Shown here: piece by piece, positions 25,421 through 34,660 of the stretch
How positions within the stretch are numbered: the stretch's first letter is position 1
Layout of the letters: each line of letters opens with the position of its first letter
Assembly: GCA_020852835.1 (NCBI GenBank)
Contig: JADZAC010000026.1
Span: 1-64,000 of the forward strand
Direction: 5' to 3'
Length of the DNA stretch: 64,000 nt
DNA from: Flavobacteriales bacterium
GTDB lineage: Bacteria > Bacteroidota > Bacteroidia > Flavobacteriales_F > PHOS-HE28
Notes under the pieces: generated by a model
The model's input: the letters and a program-made list of their open reading frames with translations, nothing else
What the model was told of the DNA's origin: nothing
The model's database searches: none
Made by a program: the position numbers and the translations under genes

Positions 25421-26008
25421 ATGCGATACAGCCTCAGTGAAATAAGCGCGATCATCCGCGATCGGCGCACCGTGCAACCCAAGGACTTCAGTCCGCGCCA
25501 AGTAGCACGGGAAGTGATCGACCAGGTGCTGGGCAATGCGATCTGGGCACCCACCCACGGCATGACCCAGCCATGGCGGTTCACCGTGTACACCGGTGCG
25601 GCCCGCGAACGGCTCTCCCGGTTCCTGGGAGAAGAATACAAACGGACCACCGTACCGGAGCGGTTTCTGCAACGCAAATACGACAACCACGTACAACGCC
25701 CGTTGCAAAGCACGGTGGTGGTGGCTTTGGGCATGGCGCGCGACCCGCAGGGAAAGATCCCGCTTCATGAGGAGCAGTATGCCGTGGCATGCGCCGTGCA
25801 AAACATGCACTTGACTTGCGCGGCATACGGCTTGGGCGCCTTTTGGAGCACCGGTGCCGTGATCACCGGGGAGGCAATGGTGCGCTTTCTCGGCATGGGC
25901 GCGGAAGACCGCTGCCTGGGCCTGTTCTACATGGGCTACCCTGCCGGGGAATGGCCCAAAGGCTATCGCCGCCCGCTGCCCGACGTGGTGCAGTACGTGG
26001 AGGAGTGA
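25421..26008 (+). CDS. Nitroreductase family protein
   Basis: 195 aa from MRYSLSEISAIIRDRRTVQP; the track's 25400 is a TTG. FMN-binding opening IIRDRRTVQP (the R-R-S/T pattern), NAIWAPTHGMTQPWRFTVYT, and AVACAVQNMHLTCAAYGLGAFWSTG near the dimer interface are typical. Dimeric flavoenzyme using NAD(P)H; substrate unknown. A TATTTG-like element ends 18 nt before the ATG. Ends convergently with the OstA-like gene. Confidence 0.9.
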   Translation: MRYSLSEISAIIRDRRTVQPKDFSPRQVAREVIDQVLGNAIWAPTHGMTQPWRFTVYTGAARERLSRFLGEEYKRTTVPERFLQRKYDNHVQRPLQSTVVVALGMARDPQGKIPLHEEQYAVACAVQNMHLTCAAYGLGAFWSTGAVITGEAMVRFLGMGAEDRCLGLFYMGYPAGEWPKGYRRPLPDVVQYVEE

Positions 26009-26108
26009 TCCCTCTGTGCAGATCACCCCTGTATATTACCGGGATCCATCAACCGGGCTTCCCGCGCAATGACCAACTCCACGGGCGCCCATCGGCCCGT
26101 GCACCGGT

Positions 26109-27686
26109 TCACTGCGGCGCCCCCCATGCTGCTGGAGGAGGATCCGTTCTGCGGAAAATATCTTCCTGGTCCTTGGGCCGGGCGGCCCCGTTCCATCGGA
26201 AACCGTCCAAGCGCAGTTCCTCCACCGGTGCTTTGTCCAAGGGAAAGAGCGTGGCATCCGGTTGGGTAAGGAAACTGACCGTGTTCACTTCCCCGTTGTG
26301 CAAGCCCACGGCAATGATGCTGCAATCCACCCGGTTCACCCCGGTGATCTGCTCCACGCTGTCCTTCGTTTCCCTTGCGAAATACACGGTACGGCTGTTC
26401 CCTTCGGCGATCAATCGGGCCAGTTGATCCCGGTGGAAGTAGCCCGTAAGGAATGTGCCGGTGATCTGGTCATAATGGGTGCTGTCGGCTTGGGCCGTCA
26501 GGAATGCGTGGCCGTCCACCCGCAACTGCTCGGCATGTCCGTTGCTGAGCTGGATGCGCATGCTGTCACCGGAAAGCTGGTTGCCCCGGTTCCAGAGGAA
26601 GGGTGAGCCTTGCAGCCTGATCAGACTGTCGTGTTCGCTATAGCGCAAGGTGTCTCCTACGCCCTGCATATCTTCCTTGAAGAACCGCACATTGCGCTGC
26701 CCGGTGACAGTTCGTTTGCCCAGGCTGTCCTTGCCCGCAAAGAGCGTATCCGCGTGCAGGTACAGGGAATCGCCTCCCATGAGCATGACCAGTTCGGCAC
26801 GGCCGGTGACCATAGCTTGGTCATCCGCTTGCCGGTGCAAGCCTTCATGGCCGCGCACCACCAAGCGGTTCACCGTGTCCTTGATGGTGACATGCCCCCA
26901 GCCACGACCGATACCCGTGAGCCGATCATGGACCAGGCTATCGCCGGTAAGCTCACGTGCGCCTTGCGTGATCCGTCCGCGCTTGCTCAGCACACCTTGG
27001 CCCAGGCGGGCATCGTAGCTGCCGCTTTCGCAGTACATGCGCACCTCGCCTTGCGTGATCCATGTAGGGCCGATGAACCCGGCCCGGCCTGTTGTGCTGC
27101 TGTAGCGGACCGTATCGGAGGAGATGGTGTATTCCGGATGGGTGATCCGTACACTGTCGGTAAAGTTGAACAGGTGCCCAGCTGCGTCGTACTCCCCTTT
27201 CCGGCTGGTAAGCGAGCTTCCGTCCCGCTTGTTCTGGATCAGCGCACCCGTGCTGTACGCCGCACGCCGCGCAGGCACATTGTAAACCAAGGCATCGGTG
27301 GCCAGCTCCATTCCCGGATCGCTCAACCGCACATTGCCGTTCATGCGTGCCGATCGTTCTGCGCCGTTATAGTCCAGGTGGTCGCCGGTGATCCGCAGGG
27401 TATCTCCTTGGTTCAACACCACCCGGCTGAAGGCGGTAACCCGGTTGTCCTCGTAGAGATAGGCGCTATCGCAGGACATGAAGGCTCCTTCATGGCGGAG
27501 GCGCACACTGCCGATGAGCCGCTGGGCACCGGTGGCTACCGCTTTGTCGAACACCCAATTGTCGGCATTGAGCACCTCAACGCGGCCTTTGCCTTGGGCG
27601 AGCACCGTGCTGCCGCCCAGGGCCATGGTGCACGCCATCAGGGCCAACCGGGTGCAGCTGCGCAAGCGAACGGATGCAGGGCGCAT
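26109..27686 (-). CDS. OstA-like (LptA/LptD N-terminal type) envelope protein
   Basis: 525 aa with a signal peptide (MRPASVRLRSCTRLALMACTM...). The chain repeats short beta motifs such as LRITGDHLDYNGAERSARMN and MELATDALVYNVPARRAAYS, the pattern of the OstA/LptA beta-jellyroll that carries lipopolysaccharide across the periplasm. Much longer than E. coli LptA, as is usual for the Bacteroidota OstA-like proteins. Starts 30 nt after the OmpH gene stop. Confidence 0.85.
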   Translation of the reverse strand: MRPASVRLRSCTRLALMACTMALGGSTVLAQGKGRVEVLNADNWVFDKAVATGAQRLIGSVRLRHEGAFMSCDSAYLYEDNRVTAFSRVVLNQGDTLRITGDHLDYNGAERSARMNGNVRLSDPGMELATDALVYNVPARRAAYSTGALIQNKRDGSSLTSRKGEYDAAGHLFNFTDSVRITHPEYTISSDTVRYSSTTGRAGFIGPTWITQGEVRMYCESGSYDARLGQGVLSKRGRITQGARELTGDSLVHDRLTGIGRGWGHVTIKDTVNRLVVRGHEGLHRQADDQAMVTGRAELVMLMGGDSLYLHADTLFAGKDSLGKRTVTGQRNVRFFKEDMQGVGDTLRYSEHDSLIRLQGSPFLWNRGNQLSGDSMRIQLSNGHAEQLRVDGHAFLTAQADSTHYDQITGTFLTGYFHRDQLARLIAEGNSRTVYFARETKDSVEQITGVNRVDCSIIAVGLHNGEVNTVSFLTQPDATLFPLDKAPVEELRLDGFRWNGAARPKDQEDIFRRTDPPPAAWGAPQ

Positions 27687-27716
27687 GGGGTATTACGCTG
27701 CACGGGCAGGTGCAGG

Positions 27717-28391
27717 CTATTTGGCAGCTCCTGCCTTTTGGCCCCGGTGCCTGGCATTGAGGCCGGCCACCACGTCCGCAGTGATGTCCAACCCTTGGTT
27801 GCCCACCCAGATCTGGCCGGCATCCTGGATGCTGAAGATGTAGTCGAACCCGGCGGTCTTGTTGTATTCCTCCAAGAAGCCTTTGAGCTGGTCGGCGATC
27901 TGCGTGAGCATCTTTACCTGCAGTTCCTCCAGCTGGGCTTGTGATGCAGCTTGCAGTTCCTGGATCTTGCCGCCCAGCTGCTCCACCTCGGCTTGGTCGG
28001 CCTTCAATTGGGCCTGGGTGCTGTACGTATGGTCCTTGCCCATGAGCTCGGCATAACGTGCCTGGGCTTTCTGCATTTCGCGCTGCAGATTGCCTTCCAT
28101 GCGCTGGCCTTCGCTGCGCACGCGTGCTGCACTTTCCTTGACCAGCTCGTAGTTGGCCTGTACGGAGTCCATCATGAAGAAGGCGATCCGCGCTTCGGGC
28201 GGCCGGATACTGTCCGACGCGCCTTCAACTGCCGCCGAACGGCCCAAGGAATCCTTGTCCAATTGCAGGCCGGTGAGTTTTTCCTGGAGTATGCGGTCCG
28301 GCACGCGCGAGCGGCCGAGCGACCACACCACCGCACCGGTCAACAGGAAATTCCACGCTACAAGCAGGAGGAGCAGAAAACGTTTGGACAT
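27717..28391 (-). CDS. OmpH/Skp-family periplasmic chaperone
   Basis: 224 aa. One N-terminal hydrophobic segment (MSKRFLLLLLVAWNFLLTGA) and a long coiled coil (about 70-175: GNLQREMQKAQARYAELMGK, LGGKIQELQAASQAQLEELQ), then a small C-terminal part (FDYIFSIQDAGQIWVGNQGL) as in OmpH proteins, which resemble Skp, the outer membrane protein chaperone. The N-terminus looks more like an anchor than a cleaved signal. Same operon as the OstA-like gene, both serving outer membrane assembly. Confidence 0.88.
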   Translation of the reverse strand: MSKRFLLLLLVAWNFLLTGAVVWSLGRSRVPDRILQEKLTGLQLDKDSLGRSAAVEGASDSIRPPEARIAFFMMDSVQANYELVKESAARVRSEGQRMEGNLQREMQKAQARYAELMGKDHTYSTQAQLKADQAEVEQLGGKIQELQAASQAQLEELQVKMLTQIADQLKGFLEEYNKTAGFDYIFSIQDAGQIWVGNQGLDITADVVAGLNARHRGQKAGAAK

Positions 28392-28410
28392 GCTGGTCTG
28401 AAGGATGGCG

Positions 28411-28418
28411 CAAAGGTA
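28411..28418 (-). promoter_or_regulatory. -7 element TACCTTTG of the OmpH/OstA operon
   Basis: Exact TAnnTTTG match (plus strand CAAAGGTA), identical to the ffs element, 19 nt before the ATG at 28391. Confidence 0.65.
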
Positions 28419-28451
28419 GCCCGGCCTCGGCCATCAAGGACCGTGCCCTGC

Positions 28452-30551
28452 TCAATGCTCCACCATGAAACGGCCTTGCAACAGCAGGTGCGCTGCGGTG
28501 CACCGTACCACATAGGGCCCTGCAGGCAACAAGCGCACATCAAGCTCCAACGATGCGCCAGTGGATCGTACCTCCTGATCATGGACCAGTTTGCCCAAGC
28601 CATCGAACACCTGCAAGCGGACCGGTCCCGATGGCACCCCGTTCAAGCGGACCATTTCCTTGGCCGGGCAAGGCCAGAGCACCAAGGCGGGCGCGTGTGG
28701 TTCCTCCAGGCCGACAAACACGTCAACCGCTACGCAGGAAGTATCGTTCTGGTCCAAGGAATCGGCGGGGGCCGCTGTCCAAACGCACAGATCGCCAGAG
28801 CTGTTGGCCTGGGGCACCAGTTGCTGGCCAAACATGACCAGTGCAGAATTGCCGGGTGCGATGGGATTGCCCGTGTAGTTCTGGGTGGCAACCGGCCCGT
28901 TGTTGAAGCTGTAGTGCACGGGAAAGCCCGTGGCAGGCGAGTTGCCGTAGTTTTTGACCAAGGCTTGCACGGTGGTGGCCCCGGTGAGCTGTTGGCCGTT
29001 GTTGATGCCCACCAAGCCCATCACTCCCACATCGAGGTAAGGCGGCAAGGCGATCTGGAGCCCCAGGTGAAAATCGGTAATGGTACGGTCGCGGTATTCA
29101 GCCCAAGCACCATCGAGCACTTCATAGCACCGCAGGGAGAAGGGTGGCATAATGTCCACGGCGATGTTCACATTGGGGCCCAGCATGTGCCAAACCACGT
29201 AGAACCCGCCATTGGTGGATTGGATCGCGTTGAGCAGCGGGTAAACATGGTCGCCCGGTCCGCCGTTGGACGCATTGACCACGCTGCTGTCCAGCAAGGT
29301 GCCGGGGCTCCCGTCCGGTCCATCATCGGCATACACCATCATGGCAAAGCTGCTGCCGGAATTGCTGGTGATGCGCACCGTGGTTGCGGTGATCTGGCAC
29401 GGTTGGAACGGCGGGATGATGTACGCACCGATGCCTCCATTGCCGCCGTTCCAGGCCAACCCCACGCCATTGTCCGTGGCGCCGGCCCAGCTCACCAGGT
29501 TGGTCTGGTCCGTGGGAGAATACACCACGATCTCGCGTTCCATGGTATTGTTGGTGGCGATCATCTCGCCGGTGATCCCCGAAAGCACGATCTGGTGGCG
29601 GTAGGTTCCGGTAAGGACCGGAACAAGTGCGGCATCCATGGTAAGGCTCAAGTTTCCGTCGGGCGAGAGGGCCGGCACGGAATGGACTTCGGTGAGCACC
29701 ACCTGCCCCGAAGGCCCGAGCACCGTGCTGGTGAGCGTGAACGGCTCAAGCGGCTGGTTGCCCGTATTGTGCACTTGGGTGGCCAAGGTCAGCGATCCGC
29801 CGATCGCCATGGTGGTGCCGCCGGTACCGTCCATCCCGACCCAATCCACGGCGGCGTCCTTCACCTGCAGCAGCGGATCGGCGGGATTGTAGAAGCGTAC
29901 GGCATAACCCGGTTGGGGCATCAGGCTTTGGCTGCGGGCCAGGCCGATGCTTCCGGTTATGCTTTCAATGCCGATCACGGGCCCGTTGCTGCCGTTGGTA
30001 CCTGAGGTGCTTTGGTACTGCATGGTGATGGTGCTGTCCATCTTGTTCAAGATCAGCTGGAACGTATTGCTTCCGCTATAGCCCGGGGCGTTGACGTTCC
30101 AGAACGGCACGTTGATCCAGGAAATGATCAGCTGGGTGGCTTCATCTTTCAGGAAACATTGGGCGGGGTTTCCCGTACCACCGAAGGTGAGGTCGGCCAT
30201 GAACACGGCGGTGTAATTGTCGGTACCGCCCGCTGCAGGCAGCATGGGGAAGTTGGCTGCGATGTTGCCCCCGCCGAATGCCACATAGCCATTGCTGCCG
30301 ATCCATACCTTTTTCACATCGTACCAGTAATAGGGCATGTTGCCCGACATGATGTAGGGGCCGAAGGTGTTGTCGTCGGCAAGGCCAGTGATGGGGATGC
30401 CGTCCGCAGTGATGTCGATCCAGGAATAGACCGGCCCGTCCGGTTCGGCGTTGTCCTTCCACAGGTAGCCATACTGGTCCGGGCCGCCGGAAGCAGCCGA
30501 CAGCCCAAAAACACATCCAAGCAGGAGAAGCAGGGTGAGGGTTTTCTTCAT
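28452..30551 (-). CDS. Large secreted T9SS-sorted protein
   Basis: 699 aa. Signal peptide (MKKTLTLLLLLGCVFGLSAA), a first domain (about 30-210) with VWIGSNGYVAFGGGNIAANF and a lectin-like or nidogen-like feel, CARDB-like adhesion repeats (about 230-330 and 520-600: VQALVKNYGNSPATGFPVHY), and a C-terminal sorting domain (LVLWPCPAKEMVRLNGVPSG ... PYVVRCTAAHLLLQGRF). The sorting motif has PCP where FPNP is usual. Probably surface-attached; ligand unknown. Confidence 0.85.
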   Translation of the reverse strand: MKKTLTLLLLLGCVFGLSAASGGPDQYGYLWKDNAEPDGPVYSWIDITADGIPITGLADDNTFGPYIMSGNMPYYWYDVKKVWIGSNGYVAFGGGNIAANFPMLPAAGGTDNYTAVFMADLTFGGTGNPAQCFLKDEATQLIISWINVPFWNVNAPGYSGSNTFQLILNKMDSTITMQYQSTSGTNGSNGPVIGIESITGSIGLARSQSLMPQPGYAVRFYNPADPLLQVKDAAVDWVGMDGTGGTTMAIGGSLTLATQVHNTGNQPLEPFTLTSTVLGPSGQVVLTEVHSVPALSPDGNLSLTMDAALVPVLTGTYRHQIVLSGITGEMIATNNTMEREIVVYSPTDQTNLVSWAGATDNGVGLAWNGGNGGIGAYIIPPFQPCQITATTVRITSNSGSSFAMMVYADDGPDGSPGTLLDSSVVNASNGGPGDHVYPLLNAIQSTNGGFYVVWHMLGPNVNIAVDIMPPFSLRCYEVLDGAWAEYRDRTITDFHLGLQIALPPYLDVGVMGLVGINNGQQLTGATTVQALVKNYGNSPATGFPVHYSFNNGPVATQNYTGNPIAPGNSALVMFGQQLVPQANSSGDLCVWTAAPADSLDQNDTSCVAVDVFVGLEEPHAPALVLWPCPAKEMVRLNGVPSGPVRLQVFDGLGKLVHDQEVRSTGASLELDVRLLPAGPYVVRCTAAHLLLQGRFMVEH

Positions 30552-30569
30552 GGCACTGGGATTTGTGCA

Positions 30570-30577
30570 ACAAGATA
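30570..30577 (-). promoter_or_regulatory. -7-like element TATCTTGT of the T9SS gene
   Basis: Plus strand ACAAGATA, 18 nt before the ATG at 30551. Confidence 0.4.
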
Positions 30578-30639
30578 CCGAAAAACCGTTGCCTGCTGCT
30601 GCGGCCTTGCCTGTTGGCCGTGCCCTCCCGCCCCCGCTC

Positions 30640-31350
30640 TTAGAGGCTCATGATCTCCCGGAAGCGCAGTGCTTGCCTGCGGCTCACCTCCACCACTTCA
30701 CCGGTGGACAAGGTGCAATTCAGCCCCCCGCTGAACCACGGTTCGATCTTGGACACCCATGCCAGGTTGATCATCTGTTTGCGGTTGGCCCTGAAGAAAA
30801 CATGGGGGTCCAGCTTCTTCTCCAAGCTGTTGAGCGAGCGCAGCACCAAGGGCTTGCTGTCATTGAACCGCACCCGCACATAGTTCCCTTCGCTCTCCAG
30901 CAACCGTACATCCTTGAGTGCAACAAACCAGCACTTTTCCCCGTCCTTGATGAAGATCCGGTCCGAGGCCGATAGCAGGTTGCGTTCGGTACCGTCCGCC
31001 TTGGGCAACGCGGCCACCTTGGCCAAGGCGGACGCCAGGCGTTCCGGATCGATGGGCTTCAGCAGGTAGTCCATGGCGTTCACCTCGAACGCCTTGACGG
31101 CATGTTCATCATAGGCCGTGATGAAGATCACGTGGGGTGCCGGGTCCAAGGCTTCCAACAGCTCGAAGCCATCGCGCCCGGGCATATTGATGTCCAGGAA
31201 CAGGAGGTCCGGCCGCAATTCCAACGTGAGCTTCTCCGCCTCATCCGCGTTGGTGGCCTCCCCCACCACTTGGATCTGCGCGTGTACCTCCAACAGGCGC
31301 ATCAATTCCTTGCGCGCCAGCCGTTCGTCGTCGATGATGAGTGCTTTCAT
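30640..31350 (-). CDS. LytTR-type response regulator
   Basis: 236 aa from MKALIIDDERLARKELM. Receiver domain about 1-120 with phospho-acceptor Asp at about 53 (LLFLDINMPGRDG) and FITAYDEHAVKAFEVNAMDYLLKP; LytTR DNA-binding domain about 135-236 (VRLLESEGNYVRVRFNDSKP, FFRANRKQMINLAWV). Start overlaps the kinase stop by 4 nt, so the pair is an operon. Targets not evident. Confidence 0.95.
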   Translation of the reverse strand: MKALIIDDERLARKELMRLLEVHAQIQVVGEATNADEAEKLTLELRPDLLFLDINMPGRDGFELLEALDPAPHVIFITAYDEHAVKAFEVNAMDYLLKPIDPERLASALAKVAALPKADGTERNLLSASDRIFIKDGEKCWFVALKDVRLLESEGNYVRVRFNDSKPLVLRSLNSLEKKLDPHVFFRANRKQMINLAWVSKIEPWFSGGLNCTLSTGEVVEVSRRQALRFREIMSL

Positions 31351-32438
31351 GGTTGTGGCGGTTGTTCTTGCAGGTCTCGTTCGGACATTTCCGGAGCATG
31401 GGGCAGGTAGAGTTCGCAAACCACCATGCCTCCTTCATTGCGTATGTTCATTGATGCTCTTCCGGCGTAGAGATGGAAGAGTCTTTCGCGTGTATTGCGC
31501 AGTCCGATGCCCTGCTCTCTAAGGGAGCCTTCCACATAACGCCCGGTGTTGCGCACGGAAAGCAGCATGCCCCCTTCGGCCGGTACGGCCGCCACCAGGA
31601 CCTCTCCTCCTTGCTTGTTGCGGGCAATGCCATGGCGCACGGCGTTCTCCACCAGGGTTTGCAGCATCATGGGCGGCACGGGGCTGCGCTCCAAGGTGGG
31701 GTCCACGGCGAAGGTCACCTGCAATCGTTCCTCGAACCGCATGGCCTCCAGCAGCAGGTAGGTGCGCACCGTATCCACCTCTTCGCCCAAGGGAACCGTA
31801 CGGCGCTTTACCGTGGACATGGCATTGCGCAACAGCGAGCTCAGCAGGGTGATCGAGCGCTTGGCCCGTTCGGGGTCCTCGCCGATCAGCGCGCGGATGC
31901 TATTGAGCGCATTGAACATGAAATGGGGGTTGAGCTGGCTGCGGAGGTTGGCCAATTGTCCTTCCCGGTTGGCGGCCTCCAGGCGCAAGGCACGCATCAT
32001 TTCCAGCCTGCTGCGCACGATGTAGTGGTACGCCACGTACGCCACGGACCACACGAAGAGCTGCACCACCCAACTGAGCAGCACCTCTGCCAGGCGGCGT
32101 CCGCCACCGCCGATCATGTCATCCGCCTCCGGAAAAACGGCATCGTGGATGGCCGCTTGCAGCAGCCCCGCAAGTATGCCTATCGCCAGCGCGCCCAGCA
32201 CCATGCGCAACACGAGCGCCCCCAAGGGGAGGTCCAGCCAGCGCAGGTCATTGAAGGATGTGCGCAACGCATGGCTGCCCACAATGCCGATCAGGGCCAT
32301 GGCCACGGTGATCCATCCGAAACGTGCCGTATAGCCGCCTTCCAGCAGCGAAGGCAGGCCCAGCAGCAACATGTAGCCCGACCAGGCCACCACCTGGGTA
32401 ACCCAGTAGAGCAACATCCTGGAACGGGCGGTGGCCAT
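31347..32438 (-). CDS. LytS/YehU-type sensor histidine kinase
   Basis: 363 aa from MATARSRMLLYWVTQ; the track's 50-residue extension lacks family character. Four membrane segments (about 10-30, 43-60, 74-98, 118-140) without a large external sensor domain, then the His_kinase domain LRSQLNPHFMFNALNSIRAL (phospho-His about 172) and an HATPase region (MLQTLVENAVRHGIARN, EQGIGLRNTRERL). Signals to the LytTR regulator it overlaps. Confidence 0.94.
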   Translation of the reverse strand: MATARSRMLLYWVTQVVAWSGYMLLLGLPSLLEGGYTARFGWITVAMALIGIVGSHALRTSFNDLRWLDLPLGALVLRMVLGALAIGILAGLLQAAIHDAVFPEADDMIGGGGRRLAEVLLSWVVQLFVWSVAYVAYHYIVRSRLEMMRALRLEAANREGQLANLRSQLNPHFMFNALNSIRALIGEDPERAKRSITLLSSLLRNAMSTVKRRTVPLGEEVDTVRTYLLLEAMRFEERLQVTFAVDPTLERSPVPPMMLQTLVENAVRHGIARNKQGGEVLVAAVPAEGGMLLSVRNTGRYVEGSLREQGIGLRNTRERLFHLYAGRASMNIRNEGGMVVCELYLPHAPEMSERDLQEQPPQP

Positions 32439-32573
32439 GGCCGCCAAAATACCGGGCGTGCCGGAAATGTCCGGCCATGATCCATGGCCGGGCGAGGGGT
32501 ACGATGACCGGTCTGTTGCCGCAGCTGGGTCCACGAACTTGTGCCACGGCCGCCGGCATGTGCCCCACGGGCA

Positions 32574-32581
32574 TAACTTTC
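32574..32581 (+). promoter_or_regulatory. -7-like element TAACTTTC of the acpH-mltF pair
   Basis: 9 nt before the ATG at 32591; leader about 5 nt. Confidence 0.45.
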
Positions 32582-32590
32582 CGGGCACGG

Positions 32591-33169
32591 ATGAACTTTC
32601 TAGGCCACCTGCTCGTATCAGGAAATGACCCCTTGGTGATCGTCGGCAACTTCATGGCCGACGCGGTGAAAGGCCGGGACCTTTCCGCGTGGTCACCCGG
32701 GCTGCAAAAAGGCATCCGCATGCACCGGCGCATTGACAGCTACACGGATGATCATCCGTTGACGCTTCGCGGGCGGGAACGCCTGCGGGAGCACTGCGGC
32801 AAATATGCCGGAGTGGCCTTGGACCTGTTTTACGATCATGCCATTGCCCGGCAATGGGGCACGCTGAGCGATGAACCTTTGCCGCAATATGTGCAGCGCA
32901 TGTACACCCTGCTGCAAGTGCACCGGCACCTGATGCCCGCGCGGACACAACACCTGCTCGGCTACATGGTGGCCAATGACTGGCTGGGCTCCTACGCGCG
33001 GTTGGACGGCATCGCCCGGGCATTGGGCGGATTGGCGCAACGGGTGCCCTCGGGTGAAGTGTTGCGCGGTGCCGAAACCGTGCTGTACGCCCACCGCGCC
33101 GCCTACGAGGCCGAATGCCTGCTGTTCCTGAACGACCTGCGCGAACACTTGATGCACACCCATGCATAA
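32591..33169 (+). CDS. AcpH-like acyl carrier protein phosphodiesterase
   Basis: 192 aa from MNFLGHLLVSGNDPLVIVGN; the track extension begins before the promoter. FMADAVKGRD and HRRIDSYTDDHPL match the AcpH family, related to HD phosphohydrolases, which removes 4'-phosphopantetheine from acyl carrier protein. FYDHAIARQWGTLSDEPL is also typical. Overlaps the next gene by 8 nt. Confidence 0.85.
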   Translation: MNFLGHLLVSGNDPLVIVGNFMADAVKGRDLSAWSPGLQKGIRMHRRIDSYTDDHPLTLRGRERLREHCGKYAGVALDLFYDHAIARQWGTLSDEPLPQYVQRMYTLLQVHRHLMPARTQHLLGYMVANDWLGSYARLDGIARALGGLAQRVPSGEVLRGAETVLYAHRAAYEAECLLFLNDLREHLMHTHA

Positions 33170-34604
33170 GGCGGAATACATCGGCACGGGCCTGTTCACG
33201 GCCATGCTGGCCTTGCCCATGGTGCAAGGGCCGGGAAGCCGCACGGGCCATGTGCACGATGATGCGCCCTGGAGCCACCCGCATGTGTTGCGCGACCTGG
33301 AACAGATCAAGCACGACACCCTGCGGGTACTGGTGCTTTCCGACCCGCTGACCTGGGAGCAACGGCCCAAGGCCACCACCGGCTTGGAATGGGAGTTGCT
33401 GGAGCGCTTTGCCCGCAAGCATCACCTGCCCATCGTGGCCCTGCCGGTGAACAACAGGGACAGTATGCTGCTGATGCTGCAAAACGGGCTGGGCGATGTG
33501 ATCGCTGCGCAGCTGTCCCCGCATGGCTGGGCTGCGCCCTATACGAGCCGCACAAGGCCCTACCGGCAGGTGGCGCCCAGCTTCGCCGAGGCCCGCACCG
33601 GTGAGAAGACCAAGAACAAGCGGCACCCGGGCGACACCCTGACGGTAAGCAGTTGGTCTCCTTTTCTGGACAGTTTGCAACGGCTGTCGATCGGTGACAG
33701 CGCCATGCCCTACCGTGTTGTGGACTCCATTCCGGACGACCTGCTCATGGCCACTGCCCTGGGCCGTAGCCAGGCCCTCTTGGTAAGTGGCGCCTCTGCC
33801 TCGTTGGAGGCCAAACGATTGCCGCTGGTGCAGTTTGCCCGATACGAAGGCACGGCCGTACCGCTCACCTTCGCGGTGAGGACCAACGCCACACACCTGT
33901 TGCACGCCATGGATACCTGGCTGGCCTCCCCGGGGTACCAAGATGAAAGCAAAGCGTTGTTTGCCGCCTACAACAACGGCTTGGATACGCGGGGGCCACG
34001 ACAGTCCAAAGGCAATTGGGCCTATGGCACCGACAGCATCTCGCGGTTCGACAGCCTGTTCCAGGTCCATGCGGACAGTGCCTCGTTGAACTGGAAGCTG
34101 TTGGCCGCAGTGGCCTTCAAGGAATCCAGTTTCGATACAGCCGCGCGTTCCTACATGGGCGCCCAGGGTTTGATGCAGATGATGCCGACCACGGCGGCTT
34201 TCATGGGCGTGCCGGAAGGCAGCGGCGTGAATGAGCACATCCAGGGCGCCACCCGGTACTTGGTGCGCCTGGACGGCATCTTCCGCGGGCGCATCAACAG
34301 CGCGGGCCAGCGGCTGAAGTTCGTGCTGGCATCGTACAACGCCGGACCGGGCCATGTGAAGGATGCCCAGCGCCTGGCGGTTGAGCTGGGCCTTGATCCC
34401 GACCTATGGGACGGCAGCGTGGAGCGCGCGATCGTGCTATTGAACCGGCCGCGCTATTTCACGGGGCTGGCGGCCAAGAACGGCTACTGCCGCGGCCAAG
34501 ACACCTATTGGTACGTGCGGGACGTGCTGGGCGTATACGGTTGGTTGGACGGCAAGCCCAAGCCTGCGGCCCCCGCTGGTGCCGCCCTGGCCCAAGGGCA
34601 CTGA
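33162..34604 (+). CDS. MltF-like lytic transglycosylase with substrate-binding domain
   Basis: 480 aa. N-terminal hydrophobic segment (about 7-22), then a periplasmic solute-binding-like domain (about 50-265: LRVLVLSDPLTWEQRP, LLMLQNGLGDVIAAQLS) and a C-terminal SLT domain with catalytic Glu at about 321 in FKESSFD, then GAQGLMQMMPTTA and ASYNAGPGHV. Cleaves peptidoglycan glycan strands; the binding domain likely regulates activity as in E. coli MltF. Lies with acpH for no obvious functional reason. Confidence 0.92.
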   Translation: MHKAEYIGTGLFTAMLALPMVQGPGSRTGHVHDDAPWSHPHVLRDLEQIKHDTLRVLVLSDPLTWEQRPKATTGLEWELLERFARKHHLPIVALPVNNRDSMLLMLQNGLGDVIAAQLSPHGWAAPYTSRTRPYRQVAPSFAEARTGEKTKNKRHPGDTLTVSSWSPFLDSLQRLSIGDSAMPYRVVDSIPDDLLMATALGRSQALLVSGASASLEAKRLPLVQFARYEGTAVPLTFAVRTNATHLLHAMDTWLASPGYQDESKALFAAYNNGLDTRGPRQSKGNWAYGTDSISRFDSLFQVHADSASLNWKLLAAVAFKESSFDTAARSYMGAQGLMQMMPTTAAFMGVPEGSGVNEHIQGATRYLVRLDGIFRGRINSAGQRLKFVLASYNAGPGHVKDAQRLAVELGLDPDLWDGSVERAIVLLNRPRYFTGLAAKNGYCRGQDTYWYVRDVLGVYGWLDGKPKPAAPAGAALAQGH

Positions 34605-34612
34605 TGCAACAA

Positions 34613-34638
34613 GCCCCGCCTGCCGTGGCAGACGGGGC
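34613..34638. terminator. GC-rich hairpin between convergent mltF and the lipoprotein gene
   Basis: GCCCCGCCTGCC and GGCAGACGGGGC pair with one mismatch over a very tight loop, 8 nt after the mltF stop and ahead of the minus-strand stop at 34661. No T-run. Confidence 0.5.
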
Positions 34639-34660
34639 CCGAAGCATTCGGCCGACCGGG

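Noticed and set aside
26060-26085. Possible extra copy of the interspersed repeat (CGCGCAATGACC)
   Set aside because: Only about 10 nt match and the GATYGCTTCG half is missing; likely chance.
27951-30005. 684-aa plus-strand ORF
   Set aside because: Antisense to the OmpH and T9SS genes, whose signal peptides, domains and promoters are convincing.
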